A stretch of 64,000 nucleotides of DNA, from NCBI GenBank assembly GCA_024036415.1, contig JAMWET010006982.1, positions 420,001-484,000 on the forward strand. The letters are read 5' to 3'. How positions within the stretch are numbered: the stretch's first letter is position 1; the number at the start of each line of letters is the position of its first letter. Below, piece by piece: positions 10,921-23,369 of this stretch. Position numbers and translations under genes: made by a program. A model generated the notes under the pieces. That model was not told the origin of the DNA, made no database searches, and worked only from the letters and a program-made list of their open reading frames with translations. The stretch comes from Prochilodus magdalenae (taxonomy: Eukaryota > Chordata > Actinopteri > Characiformes > Prochilodontidae).

Positions 10921-13149
10921 GGCCTTATATTTACAGTCTGGAACAGCTTATGTCACATGTAAGGTCCAGTATGAAACTTCAATTATTTACATGTCTCATG
11001 ATGTGCATACATGTCTCAAACCGGCCAGCAATGTCTCCTCCCTTTACACAATGCTAGGCTAGCATGGGCGTCCTCCTAGAAATGTAAAGCGCCACCACAC
11101 TTTTCCAAACTTGGCGTCATTGGAAAGCTTAAGCCGCTACCATGACACACGTCCTGCAATAAAATAAAATGTCCTCAATTCCGTACAAATAGTACTGCTG
11201 ACTTTCATTAGCTCCAGTGACTCATTAAAGAAGCTAACCAAAGAAACAACACTGATTATAACTATAACTGTGATGCTTGCCCATCCATATTTTTTTTTTG
11301 ATTCGGTTAAGTTTTCCTGAATTAACATCAGATCTTTACTTCACCAGCCTACGTTGTTTTGTTCTCTTCGAAGCAGTACACATACGGGTCTATTGTTTGT
11401 CTTTAACTGTGTGTAAATACGCATGTGATATCAGGCCACGTGTTGATTTTAAAAGGTTTATGTGGATCCTGTTAGGCAGCATTTCCAGACAGAATATGAG
11501 CTTACAGTGTCAACAGGGATTCTTCACTAAAGTTCTTTAAATCACCTAGCATTAAATCTGTGGTTGGTAAATCGGTCCTAATCAGATCAGGCTTCATAGT
11601 CGCCTTTTTTAAGTACCTGCTAAAATGGTCTAGTCCAAACTGAACTCATATGTACACATTTCACACGTTTTTACGGCTTCACCTAAATTCTGTTATTCTT
11701 CCCGTAAACAGTGCTCTAAAGCTGACCTCAAATTATTGCATGCATCAGACCTCACTCACTATTGTTTTAGTGATGTGGTAATGAAACATATCATCTCTTA
11801 CTCTCATTCACTTTAGCTGGCTCCTCCTCAGCTACTGGTTTTCTGAAGCTTGCTTGGACCTGTCTCCTTGTTTTAGCCTTTGATAATTCCATGCTTTTTA
11901 GACATGTCAAACTGGTTTAACTACAGACTCACTCACCCAGCACTTGTAAATAGAGTACCGTAAGAGCCATGAGTAATGACATGTTAAATTTACATCCCGG
12001 ATTCCTATTTAAATGCAGAGTTTCGAACAATATTGCTTAACTCATATTCATTTTACTCCAGAGATTAAAATACTGAAACTACTGTGTTTACAAACCACTA
12101 CTAGAGTCACGCAATGAGTGAGCAATAGTATCAGTGGGGTGGAGGCCTGTCAAGCTGATAGCAGCTGATCTGGCCTTAATGGACAATTCTATCTGTGGGG
12201 TGCGGACATAATGAACTTAAGGGCTCAAAAGCTAAAAGCTGCCCTAGGAGCTAGTATGTTAGGAGTTGCTGTTAATATTGACCTGTGCTGTATTAAGAGT
12301 GTGGTCTCTTTTCATCGCTTAATCCTTAGAAGTTGCTCTTATCACCCCAGATAACAAAGGCATGTTGTAATTTGATTTTAATTATTTCTCACACAAAGCT
12401 CATTAGTTATGGCTTCTCAACTATGAAACAACTTCACATTTGTGTTCATAGGCAGACAAGGAGATATTCCATGATCATTGTGACTAGATAGGCAGTTATT
12501 CTTGTTTATTTGGTGGGGGAGACCCCTTTAAAGTCTACCAGACTGTTGTCATTGCTTGACCCTGAAACTAATGGGGAAAGGTCAGAAATGCAAGTTATAG
12601 GATGCAAATTGAAAATAGTTAATATGTAATTTATCATTATTATGTAACTGCAATGTAATAATAATTAATATAATCACTTTTATATCAAACAGCAAATGAC
12701 AATTAAATCTTCTATAAGATAAAGGCCAGCTGTAACTATTACATGGCTGGAATAGAGTGTATGTGCTTCCTTTTTATTTTTTCAGTACATGGAAAAAGAC
12801 TATTATTATTGCTCAGTAATATGTGGATTATAAAGTGAATACTTTCTTCATGTATTGAACATCTGGAGATCCATTTAAATGTATTTGGAGAGCCACTGAA
12901 TGGCAACTTGGGATTCACAGTGAAACCAGGATATACAGCAATTATTGCTGGGCTTCATTTTCATTTAAGCCAATGCATGGGACTTTATCAACAAGGGCGC
13001 CATGCAATAAAGCAGATACTGAAAGCCAACACTTGACTGATATTTGGTTAACACAACATTATTAGCATTCGAGTTGGTCACAGTTGTGTTGGCAGCTTGT
13101 TCAGAGTTATAAATGTTCTCAGTACAGAGGATTAAACAGCACCTGTGCA
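10921..13149. other. Gene-free sequence
   Basis: More than 2 kb without a supported gene, RNA or named repeat. Confidence 0.5.
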
Positions 13150-13880
13150 GGTAAGTTAGTGGTAATAAAACAAACAAAAGCGTGAATTTTCTTGGAACTC
13201 AGTGCACGGTTTTCAACAACCTGACAATTTCCTGTCCAACTTGTGGTTTGAGGTTTGGCATGCAATCTGATACAAAGCTCTGACACTGCAGGTGTTGTTT
13301 ATAAAATGTTACTTGTTGTCAAGGTAAATAAAAAATAATAAAGCAAAAACAGATTTAGTTGGTCTCCAATACACATACACACTGTCAAAAAAAACAACCT
13401 TAGACGTTTTAGTTGCCTAGAAGCTTAGCAATATTTATGGAACTACACATACAGAAGTAGTGTCAGGCGTCCATGTTTACTAACGTAGCATGCCAAATCC
13501 TTCATTTTGCAGGTGCATGCCTTCTTCTATCCACTGTGGCCAACAGCGTGCTATACTAGTATCCACACGACTGGTAATGCGCACAATACGTTAATAAGAC
13601 TGTCCTCCTTTCCTGACCCTATGATTCAACTCCTTCTTTCTGATTGGTCTTATTATTTTTGGACTCTTGTCTGAAGCAACACAGAGTCAGAATGCAGACA
13701 ATGCAAAACCAGACAACTTTATATCATCAATCAGCTACAGCAATAAGGTCCATCCTTGCTTACATTACAGGCACATCAGAGCGTAAGTTAAATCATTCGC
13801 ATGTCTCACAATGTTAAACTTAGCCACCAAGTTTCATTCTGGGAGCAGATGTTTTTGTGATGATGAGAGTTTATTCCCCT
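13150..13880 (-). mobile_element. Mosaic copy C: R2 repeat plus Tc1-like ends
   Basis: 13150-13345 and 13560-13690 match R2 at 10590-10920. Between them lies a segment with the Tc1-like subterminal sequence (GCAATATTTATGGAACTACA, CAGAAGTAGTGTC). 13735-13870 matches the right end of copies A, E and F (CAATAAGGTCCATCCTTGC, CATGTCTCACAATGTTAAAC, GATGATGAG). This is best read as a non-autonomous derivative or nested insertions. Confidence 0.5.
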
Positions 13881-13889
13881 GCGAATGTT

Positions 13890-15572
13890 ACCTCCATCAA
13901 CCCTCGCTTGACCTTTTAAATTGACATTTCCTCAGCGTTTAATCACTTAAACAGTTTTTGCAGTGTAAACCATGACATTCCCACATGCTGCAAGCTCAGT
14001 TTGAAATGCATTTGCATATATGACTTGTGCATTTTCTTTCGCAAATGATAGACCCCAGTGAATTCTCAGCTTTGTAGGGAGAAACATTCATAAAAGTATA
14101 ATTCAACAAGCCAGTGTCATTAAAAGCAATGCTTTTCCTGGATATGCTGAACTCCTGTTCTTATAAGAAAACTGCATCCTCAAAACTGTAATGTTAAGTA
14201 ATGATTTTCATCAGTCTATAAAATGTTCGCTCAATATTAAGGACAACTGTCATTTTTAATATTGTTTTATCTACAAGGTAATCTCTGAAGCTTTTCAGAA
14301 GTCAGGGGTATTGAATTGTAAACAGTGGTAGGTCTAGGAGACTGCATTTGTAATGAACATATATACCAGTAGTGATTTACATGGCTTCGATGTGACATCA
14401 CTACTGGAGTTTCCTGAAAGCATGTGTTGTGAATCAACCATCTGAAATTAGGATACAGGTAAATAGTCCTCCCATTATTAAAACTGGTAAAGCTCGCCTG
14501 AAAGACGCACACACATGACCAGTTGACAATGTTATGAAAATTAAAAAAATTAGGAAAAGACCTCAAATCTATGAACAAGATTCCCAAAATCTCTTAAATC
14601 CCACAGCAAAAAACTCTTGGTTAAGACATCACAGTGTAGTGCATGGGACGCATGGCCATGCAAAGTGGCATGCGCGGAGGCCCACAGGAGCTGCTGGATA
14701 GACTATAATGTGTTAATGTTGCTAATCTTGTGTTATCTTGTTTGCAGCTGTGGGGTTAGGTGGCCAGCGTTAGTATCTAGCATAAGGGCAGATGTATGGC
14801 TGTAAGTGACATGGCTGCTGTTTCAGCCAGTTGGCTGCAGTTATATAGACCTTCCTGGTTTTTAAATGAGACAGTGTGAATGTAAACCACACAAAGAAGT
14901 GGAAAGCAGACGGAAATAAATGAATACAAGAAAAAAAACTGGGAACATCTTAATCATCCAACTGATCAAACTTCAACAATGTAAAAATTGTATGTTCTCA
15001 CTTGTGAAGATGGCAGTTTTGTAGTGCAGCAGCAGCACCTAATAATATTCTGGAACTGCTTGTCAAAAGAGAACCAAAAAGTTGATGAAATATGAGGTTG
15101 CATCTGCATACTGACCACAAGTTCTGCTTCTTCTATAGAACGCTTTATCAGAACATCAGTTTCATCATATCTCCTGGCTGAAATGTTTGCCCACCATCAG
15201 TCACACCAGTTCATAACTAAGAGGCGACGGCAGAGGGCTACTCTTTGACTATAATCGCTCCCAGGTGATCAGATAAACTTTGGTCTGCAAAGATCCTGTG
15301 TGATGACCTATGGCGCCTAATATTGAGTGGACCAATAATTCATTCCAGGCCTGACCTTTGAAATTTGTGAACCTTTTCCCAAGCGGCAATCACGCTAGAG
15401 GCCTCTTCCTTCCAGTGAGTGCACCAGCTAAATTGAGATAGTCTGGTTTTGATTTTTATCAGAAAGGCCTGGCGGCTGCTTTTAAACTCATCCCCTCTAA
15501 ATTAAACAGGAGCTGCTTGAGGAACTTGGGGCTAACTCAGTACACAGAAGAAGTCACCATTTTAGCAGGCTA
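13890..15572. other. Gene-free sequence
   Basis: No feature supported. The minus frame 14267-14587 lacks motifs. Confidence 0.5.
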
Positions 15573-16762
15573 CAGAGGTGCTTAAAAGTTTAGGAACGCT
15601 TTGGAATTTTCTATATTGATGCATAAATATTAGACCTTTGACCTAATCAGGTTCCCAAAATGAATTCTAAAATCCTAAAAAGTCGAACCCAATGAAACAC
15701 ATGGAATCACAATGTTGTACTTTATATTATACATTACTGAGGAAAAGTACTACATACCTGTGACCACCTTGTGCATCAATAACTGCAACTGAATGTTTTC
15801 AACACCAGCTTGGAGGAATTTTAGACCATTTCTCTGTCCAGAAAAGACTGGAATGTTGGTGGGTTTTCTGGCTTGAGATCCTTCCACTGCATATCTATAT
15901 ACCTCAGCCTACAGAGATCCATAGAGCTATTCCAAAACATTAACTTTACTCTTTTTAACTATGACATTTTCCTTTTGGAATTTACTGATATAATTCAAAA
16001 TGTATTTTTCCTTCAATGGTTGCAAACTATTCTGGCCCAGATGCAGCCCAAACCATGATACTACCACCACCATGCTTCACAGATGGAATAAGGAGCTTAT
16101 CCTGGAAACGGGGTTCTCTTTTCACGAGACGTAACACTTCTCATTTAAAGAAAAGATTAATTTTGGTCTCAAAACTTTTTACCAGTAACCTTCTGACTTG
16201 TCTGTGTGATCTTTGACAAACTGAGAACAGGCAGCAATGTTTTATTTGGAGAGCAACGGTTTTCTCCTTGTGGATTTCTCCTGATGGTGAACTCTTAAAC
16301 TCTTGCACTTTAAGACCACATAGACACACCTTGGTCTTGGCATGATCTTTGTTGGTGGACTACTCCTGGGAATGGTCTTCAATTCTATTTTTATACAGTC
16401 TGTCTGACTGTGGATTGGTGGAATCCAGAGAGATGGCTTTGTAACCTTTTTTAGCCTGATGAGCATCAACAACCTGTTTCATGAGGTTCATAGAAATCTC
16501 CTTTGCCTGTGTCATGATGTACTTCCACAAACATATATTATTAAGATCTGACTTTGATAGATTCCTGCTCTTTAAATAGTATAGGGCGGCCAATCACACC
16601 TAATTCTTATCTTATTGGTTGAAAACTTTTACTAAGTATCATTAGCTTCATTTGGTGTTTCTCTTAGGATTTTTAAGTGGAAGCCAGATTAAGTTTTAGA
16701 CATATTTATGCAGAAATACAGAAAATGTTAAAGTGTTCACAAACTTTGAAGCCACACCATTG
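15573..16762 (-). mobile_element. Dead near full-length Tc1-like transposon
   Basis: The ends form inverted repeats (CTTAAAAGTTTAGGAACGC on the left, GTTCACAAACTTTGAAGCC on the right), with TA next to the left end and a mutated TG at the right. The minus strand, from right to left, encodes a Tc1 transposase: DNA-binding start MTQAKEISMNLMKQVVDAHQ then KKGYKAISL (about 16,515-16,425), the KHGGGSIMVWAASGPE motif (about 16,080-16,030), and C-terminal decay. Many frameshifts and stops make it inactive. Confidence 0.85.
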
Positions 16763-16979
16763 TGAATGTGTTTCAGCTAGTTTGCTCAGTTTAGGTTCAG
16801 TTTCAGGTCCATTTGTAATTTGCAAAACATGTCAGGACATTTATGCATTGAAATGCTTGTGGTGAGGCTCAGGTTAATACTCTACAGGATGAAAAAACTA
16901 TATACATACTAAACATTAAAATAAAAGAGATATAAAAGAGTTATATTATATAAATACAGAATAGAATATACACAAAATA

Positions 16980-18440
16980 CAGAATATACACAGACAGGAG
17001 GGGTCTGTAGAAATTCTCTGATATGTACATTTATTAGACAAGGATAGTCTGAGAGAGAGCAGAGATATAATATAAATATGTATATATGTCTGTTGTTTAA
17101 AGTGACTCAGTGATGTTGTCCATAGCAGTGTTATATAAGAGTATTAATAATAAAGTGTCCGAGTGCAGTGGTATTGGTGAAAGGCTCACAGCTTGTTCAG
17201 AAACCTGATGGCTTTTGGGTAAAAACTGTTCATTAGCCGGTTTGTTCTAGTCTGAATGCTGCGGTAGCTCCTGACTGATGGCAGTAGGGTAAACAGGCCG
17301 TGTGCAGGGTGGCTACAGTCCAACCAGATCTTCTGGATTTTCCTGAGGCAGCGGGACCGGTAGATGTCCTGCAGGTCTGTCTCCGCTGTCCTCACCACTC
17401 TCTTCAGGGTCTTCCGGTCATAGACAGTGGAGCTGCCATACCAGACAGTGATGTAGGCCGTGAGGGTGCTCTCTATGGTGCATCTGTAGAAGTTGGTGAG
17501 GATGTCAGGAGGCAGACCACACTTCCTGAGCCTTTCACAGGAAGAAGAGGTGCCGACGGGCAGATCTCACCACTTTGTTGGTGTTGAGTGACCAGGTAAG
17601 TTAATCGGTGAGGTGTACCCCGAGGAACCTAACACTGCTGACCCTCTCCACTTCAGCTCGATTGATGTACAGGGGAGAGTGACCACCCCTCTGCAGCTTC
17701 CTGTAGTCCACAATCATCTCCTTAGTTTTGCTGATGTTGAGACTGAGGTTGTTGCGGCAGCACCACTCTGACAGGGCGCTGACCTCGTCTCTGTAGGCAG
17801 TCTCGTCTCCATCTGTGATGAGGCCTAGGATGGTGGTGTCATCAGCAAACTTGAAGATGATGTTGGATGTGTCTCTGGCCACACAGTCATGTGTAAACAG
17901 GGAGAACAAGAGTGGGCTGAGGACACAGCCTTAAGGAGCCCCTGTGTTCAGAGTCAGCGTGGACGAGAAGCTGTGTCCTACTCTCACCACCTGGGGTCTA
18001 CCTGTCAGGAAGTCCAGAACCCAGTTGCACAGATGAGAGTATAAACCCAAGTCTGTGAGCTTGGGGATGAGTTTAGCCGGGATGATGGTGTTGAATGCTG
18101 AGCTGTAATCTATGAACAGCATCCTGACACAGGGGTTCTTTCTGTCCAAGTGTGTGAGGGCAGTGTATACTGTCAGTGCAAAAGCGTCATCTGTGGATCT
18201 GTTAGAGCAGTATGCAAATTTGTGAGGGTCCATGGTGGCTGAAAGCAAGGAACAGATGTGGGTTTTGACCAGCTGCTCGAAGCACTTCATAGCTGTTGAT
18301 GTCAGCACAACAGGGCGGTAGTCATTCAGGCAGGTGATGGCCGGGAATGGGAACAATTGTGGTTCTCTTGAAGCATGTGGAAATCACTGACAGTCTTAGG
18401 GAGAGGTTAAAGATGCCAGCTGGATGGCATACTTAAGCTC
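16980..18440 (-). mobile_element. LINE reverse-transcriptase relic (CR1/Rex1/L2 group)
   Basis: Minus-strand reading gives reverse-transcriptase blocks in order: [79 protein letters not shown] (catalytic DD), SLNISKTKEMIVDYRK, FLGVHLTD and the C-terminal LQDIYRSRCLRKIQ ... YPKAIRFLNKL. Stops replace a codon after NTGAP (about 17,930) and after HLTD (about 17,600), and a frameshift lies near 17,540. The 5' half with the endonuclease is missing; the 3' UTR extends to about 16,980. Confidence 0.85.
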
Positions 18441-19079
18441 CCAGGCTATGGTTCCTCAGTAGAATTGGCCATTATCACAGCCAAATCTTTTGCTTTCAGT
18501 GGAGACAGACTTTATTTTTTTCTCATGTGAAGGGACACAGAGCTACCTTGGTTTCATATACTCTGCCCAGTTTTTAGGAGAGACGTTGCCCTTGATGGTA
18601 AGGTTATGTCGTTTCCAGCATCCTGTCCTACTTTGGAATTTCACCTGTGGTGTTTTTCTCTAACAAGAATCATAAGGTTTCACAACTTGCGTCAACCGTG
18701 TCATCTGTGCCTTTACACTGACAGGATTACGACTGAGCAACAGCACAAACAACTTGTTTGTTTGGCAAACTAGCCCCAGGCTAAAAAGCCCTCTTATCGC
18801 TAGATTATAAAGATTGACAAAGGCCGAGTAACTTTTTATGCACTCCACTGGCAGCAGTCCTGGCAAGTAAATCATGGGTGAGGCATCTGAAAATCTCTCA
18901 GCGGGACGTGGAGGGGGGTAAGGCAGAAAATCCATGTGGCAGAAAAAAAAACACAAGCCTGTATGGGGCAAAACAGTGATGGCAGATCTGTATTGTCGTG
19001 TCTTCGACCAGCGAGTCTCAGACTGGAGCCAGGCTGTTTTGGAAATTTTGCAATATTTCTGTTGGGCCACTCATCATGA
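18441..19079. other. Gene-free sequence
   Basis: No named element. The frames 18660-19070 (-) and 18934-19191 (+) overlap each other and have no motifs. Confidence 0.45.
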
Positions 19080-19320
19080 AATTTTCACACAATGCATTTT
19101 TACAATGCACAGTAGCATTGATACTGTACGTTTACCTAATTTATATTCATACATATCTACTTTTTTCTGGTCTTCCTTGTTCTTTATTTAGTACCTAGTA
19201 TTTCTACTGTAATTGTTAATACTTGCAGTCCAGGAGGTACAGAGCAGGAATTTCATTGTAAACTGCAACTGCTTGTTTCTTGTTGCATATGACAATAAAC
19301 TCTTGAATCTCAAATGATGC
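19080..19320 (+). mobile_element. LINE-type 3' UTR fragment
   Basis: Ends in GAATTTCATTGTAAACTG ... GACAATAAACTCTTGAATCT, the recurrent 3' end of a fish LINE group. No coding part remains. Confidence 0.55.
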
Positions 19321-20004
19321 ATCACAGTAAAATTTGACAAATTATGAGATGCATGTTTTTCTTTGGACAGTGACAATATGTAAAGTACTTCACATGTATA
19401 TCAAATACATTTTTAAATGTATGTTAACTGCGTGATTTATGATTAACACTTTATGATTTATGATTAACACTTTTATACTTCTTAAGCCATAATACAATTA
19501 GAGGTACAGCACCCCCATCTTAAACCTCACAACCCTCCAATTTGTCATCACTATCTACAGAACAGCCTGGTGATTGGTCCAATGCATTTAATGAACTTGG
19601 CTAACCTCAGTTATTAAGGCCAGCTTCCGCAAATTAGTTAGTTGGTCATACAAGCCATTTTTGGAAAGTCTGTTTCTGGTTTAAGTGTGGTGCACCGCTC
19701 TCCTTTTTGCTGCTCTAGCTCTTTTTTTGCTAATTAGCAGTTTAGCAGAATACAGAAACAAATGTGCGATGACATCAGGCACTGAAAAGGAAATGGTGGA
19801 AATAAAAACATGTTAAAAACAGGACTGAAACAGGGTTAGCTGTTGTCATTGTGCTCAAAGATCCATTGTTAGTACCAATGCCAACTAACGTTTTGCAATA
19901 CCGTTAACATGGTGAAGTTCAAAAAACACAATGACTAAAAACCAATGCTGCCTTACTGAATAGATTCTCATTCTTATTCTGTGAAGTGTTCAGTCAGAGT
20001 GTGT
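19321..20004. other. Gene-free sequence
   Basis: Short direct repeat near 19,430-19,470 (TGATTTATGATTAACACTTT twice). Nothing else was seen. Confidence 0.5.
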
Positions 20005-20008
20005 TTAA

Positions 20009-20236
20009 CCTCCTGAGACCCGGACTTGCTTGTTGTGCAATTTTAATTTTTCCTAGCTATTTGTGATTAGTAGAACCTAACAAATATAAAAATAAACGTT
20101 GTCTTTGTACAGGAAGTTGTTTTGGCAAAAACAATGTCCTCATATGAGGCCAAAGGGTCAACGTTTTAAAAAGTATCAAGGTGCAGAGAAGCAGAAATGT
20201 AATGTCCTCATATGAGGACACTGGGGTCTCAGGATG
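20009..20236. mobile_element. piggyBac-type MITE with TTAA target duplication
   Basis: TTAA at 20005-20008 and again at 20237-20240 flanks a 228-bp element. Its ends are CCTCCTGAGACCC and the near complement GGGGTCTCAGGATG. It has no coding capacity. Inside, the palindrome TCCTCATATGAGG occurs twice (about 20,138-20,150 and 20,205-20,217), each preceded by AATG. TTAA target use is the mark of piggyBac elements. Confidence 0.82.
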
Positions 20237-20599
20237 TTAAAAGGGGGATCTATCTGGAAGCAGCCTGTACATGAACACAATTACGATGTTTTATTTGTTG
20301 TAATGATGCCAGAGGAATAAACTCTTTATTTTCATGTTTAGGAAACATGGTCAAGACAGCGTGGGAACATAGACTGGTACTTTGTGAACATTTCAGTGAA
20401 CATAGTACCCAGGGAATTGTATATACAGTACTTACAAAAAGGAAGGTCAAAGCCTGGGGAACATAAAGACCTGGAAGAACATGGATTATCCCCCAGTATG
20501 GTTCCAGATTTAAAACCACAAATATTTATACCCTGGTCACTTACCTTTTGTGTGAAGAGTCACAGATAGCACCTCTGACTGACTAAAGTGGGACCTTAA

Positions 20600-20970
20600 G
20601 ATGATTGTATTTGATCATTGCACTACAATCATCACCTTAAAAATAATTGCACCCAGAAGGAATGAACCAACAGAAATAAAACTTGACATTGGGAGACATG
20701 TGAATGATTCATGTGTCACGCTCGGCCGTGCATGTAATGTAAGCATGACAAGACCTTATCGCTGTACCTGACTGACTATATAATGTCGTCCTGTTGTGCG
20801 TAGTTTTCAATCTGACATGTGAAGTTGTGTTGGTAGCATCGTTTGTACATGAAGTAGAAAAGTTTGAAGGCAATACAAGAGGTTGGAAGAGTTGGAGTAA
20901 GGTCGCATGACAGGGTACTGGGAAACAGGATGGTCTTATCAACGTACCACTGAAAGTGAAAACTGACAGA
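20600..20970 (+). mobile_element. Decayed Tc1/mariner-like family, copy D (inverted)
   Basis: The reverse complement of the right end seen in A, E and F: TTGCACCCAGAAGGAATGAA at about 20,645, then GAATGATTCATGTGTCACG, CTTATCGCTGTACCTGACTGA, and at 20,925-20,950 ATGGTCTTATCAACGTACCA, matching the R2 motif in reverse. Internally deleted, non-coding. Confidence 0.55.
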
Positions 20971-21136
20971 TTGTCCAACATGTGCAAACTCTATATATGA
21001 ATGATTTAAATATTGTGTACATTTATGAGAACACGATTTCTGTTGTTTACTTCGCTTTCTACTGGCAGGAACTATGCTGATGCATTACGTTAATTGTCAA
21101 GTATATGTACACATTTCAAACAGTTGTACTTTTTTA

Positions 21137-21181
<45 letters not shown>

Positions 21182-22847
21182 AAAAATCACATTATAAATA
21201 AATGTAAATCCAATAACTATTTCACGTCACTATAGTCAGGAGGAAAATGTGGGCCACACAAGCACAAAAATATTACCACAAAAATAGGTAACTCTGCCAT
21301 ATCTGTGCCAGATGTGAGCCAGATATGTTTTGGGACAGGTGGGTGTTTTAAATATTTGGGCCTGCTTTGACCAGCAAAGCCATATCATTGCCAGATGTGG
21401 CCCACTTGGTATCTGGAAGGCAAATTTATGCAACAGTGAAAAAGTGGCAAAATTAATAAAACACAATGAATAACCATGTTTGGTATTTGGCCTATATATG
21501 TTTCGTTTTGGTGGGTTTCAGCTTTGGCCAAAAATGTTTATATTTTGGTGCATCCCTAGTTGTAAAGAATGACACTAGCAATGAAATGCACACTTCAAAG
21601 CATGTTACTTACATGTATTAAATAATTATGAGATCAGTAACAAATCCTGAACAAACCTTTTCACTTCCATGTATGGTTCTGCAATCCTACTGCTTGGCGG
21701 AGTATAAAGCCAACAACAGCATGTAATCATTCTTCCTTTGTGCCCAGTGTTTGGCCTGAGGATAACAGGCCGCTCCAACAGTCTTCACGTATCTATCAGG
21801 GTCTGTGTCACAAATTAGTTGAATGAAGTCGAGTGTGAAGATGAATAATTTACCCAACAACTCCAACGCAAAGTTTCCATGTAAAACCAAAAGTCATCAC
21901 TTAGTCTTTATGAAACTGAATGATTTCTCAGGAACCCTTATTAAGAGACATGCAGATAATGTGGGAGTGTCTATGACACCCTGTGTCATGTGTATGATAT
22001 GTGCTCTTAGTCACTATTAGTCTGTTTATCTGCATACACTGTTGTCCACTTTCACCATTATCTTCCAAAATCAGGACAAGAAATGCATATATGAGGAGGT
22101 GTACCTAATGAAGTGACCAGTCAGTCTATTATTATGGCACTGATAAAGCTGTAGAGCATTAGGGCTTTGTTTTTACACAAATCAGATTTGTTTCTTATAT
22201 TTGGCTTTTCAGACCAACTGCTTAGATTTAAGTGGGCTTATGGTCAGACTACAGCTGCATTTGCTCATAAATACACATTATATGTATAATAATAATGCAC
22301 CACACAGTAGGAGCAAAACCTAGCAAACCTAATGATGACAACTGTATGCTAGACATGTGCACGTGGCCTACAGGCTTTCTTGTCTAACATCACGAACATC
22401 AGAAACTAAAAATCAAAAACTAAAAAACATGAAAAGTCACAAATTCACTTTTTGATCACTTTTTGTTGTTCCCAAAACAATGACTGAATAAAGCCTTCAA
22501 AGCACCATTTCATGTCTACTTCCTAACAATTGCAAAAGGAATCACATCAGTACAGTATAACTCTCTGGGCAGCTCAGAGACCACCTTTTACCTACTTCAT
22601 TTCGAGTTAAATACAGATCATTTCATCTTTGAAATTCTGACAATATTAGGAGTAGACATAAGCAAGGGGAAGACAAGGAAAATCAGGAGCTTCCATACCT
22701 GGAGTTCAACACAATGCGACTCCTAATATCACAGTTTTTGGGATACGAAATTTGTCTCCCCATATCATACATTATCTCTGAACTCAGAGCTATTAAAGCC
22801 AGTTTAGGGTAATTTGAGAGCATGCTTTTTACAAAGAACATCTGTAA
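20971..22847. other. Gene-free sequence with an AT microsatellite
   Basis: An AT dinucleotide tract occupies about 21140-21181, with one ACAT interruption. No gene or named element elsewhere. Confidence 0.6.
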
Positions 22848-22849
22848 GT

Positions 22850-23045
22850 GCCCCTAAACCTCATCAACCCTCCTTCTGAAGTTCTACCTTCTTGTGGGTT
22901 TAGCTTTCAACTCAAATCTAGCACACCTCATCCAGCCAACGAAGAACTTCTTAAAGCAGTAATTAGATTAGATCAGCTGGGAGTGATGAATGCTGGTAAA
23001 TCCTTAGGAGCACGGCTGGGGACCACTGATCTAAACACCGAACAC
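22850..23045. repeat. Dispersed non-autonomous repeat
   Basis: GTGGGTTTAGCTTTCAACTC, CTAGCACACCTCATCCAGCC, AGCAGTAATTAGATTAGATC and CACGGCTGGGGACCACTGAT follow the layout of abundant fish DNA-transposon derivatives. Termini were not resolved. Confidence 0.45.
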
Positions 23046-23369
23046 CCTGCCTAATATCACAATTGGTGACTGTTTAAAACTCAAAACTCTGTTTTATGAC
23101 CTTATGCAAACTTTCTATACATCTGCTATACAGCTCCCTACAACTCCCCGGTCCAGTGTCAGGCTTCAAAATGACCAGCATCTAAACTATGTAACTCTTC
23201 ATCAAAAAGCAGACGGTTTCCATGTGTCGCCTCTGCTGATTCATGTTACAATAAAGTCTTCTTCCTCTTCTTGCCCACTTCACACTCCCACTGGTTGTCT
23301 TCAGCCTAACCTCCTATGCTACTTCCTCCTTTATTGCTCTTCTGATTAATCAGCATTTCAGGTTCTTCA

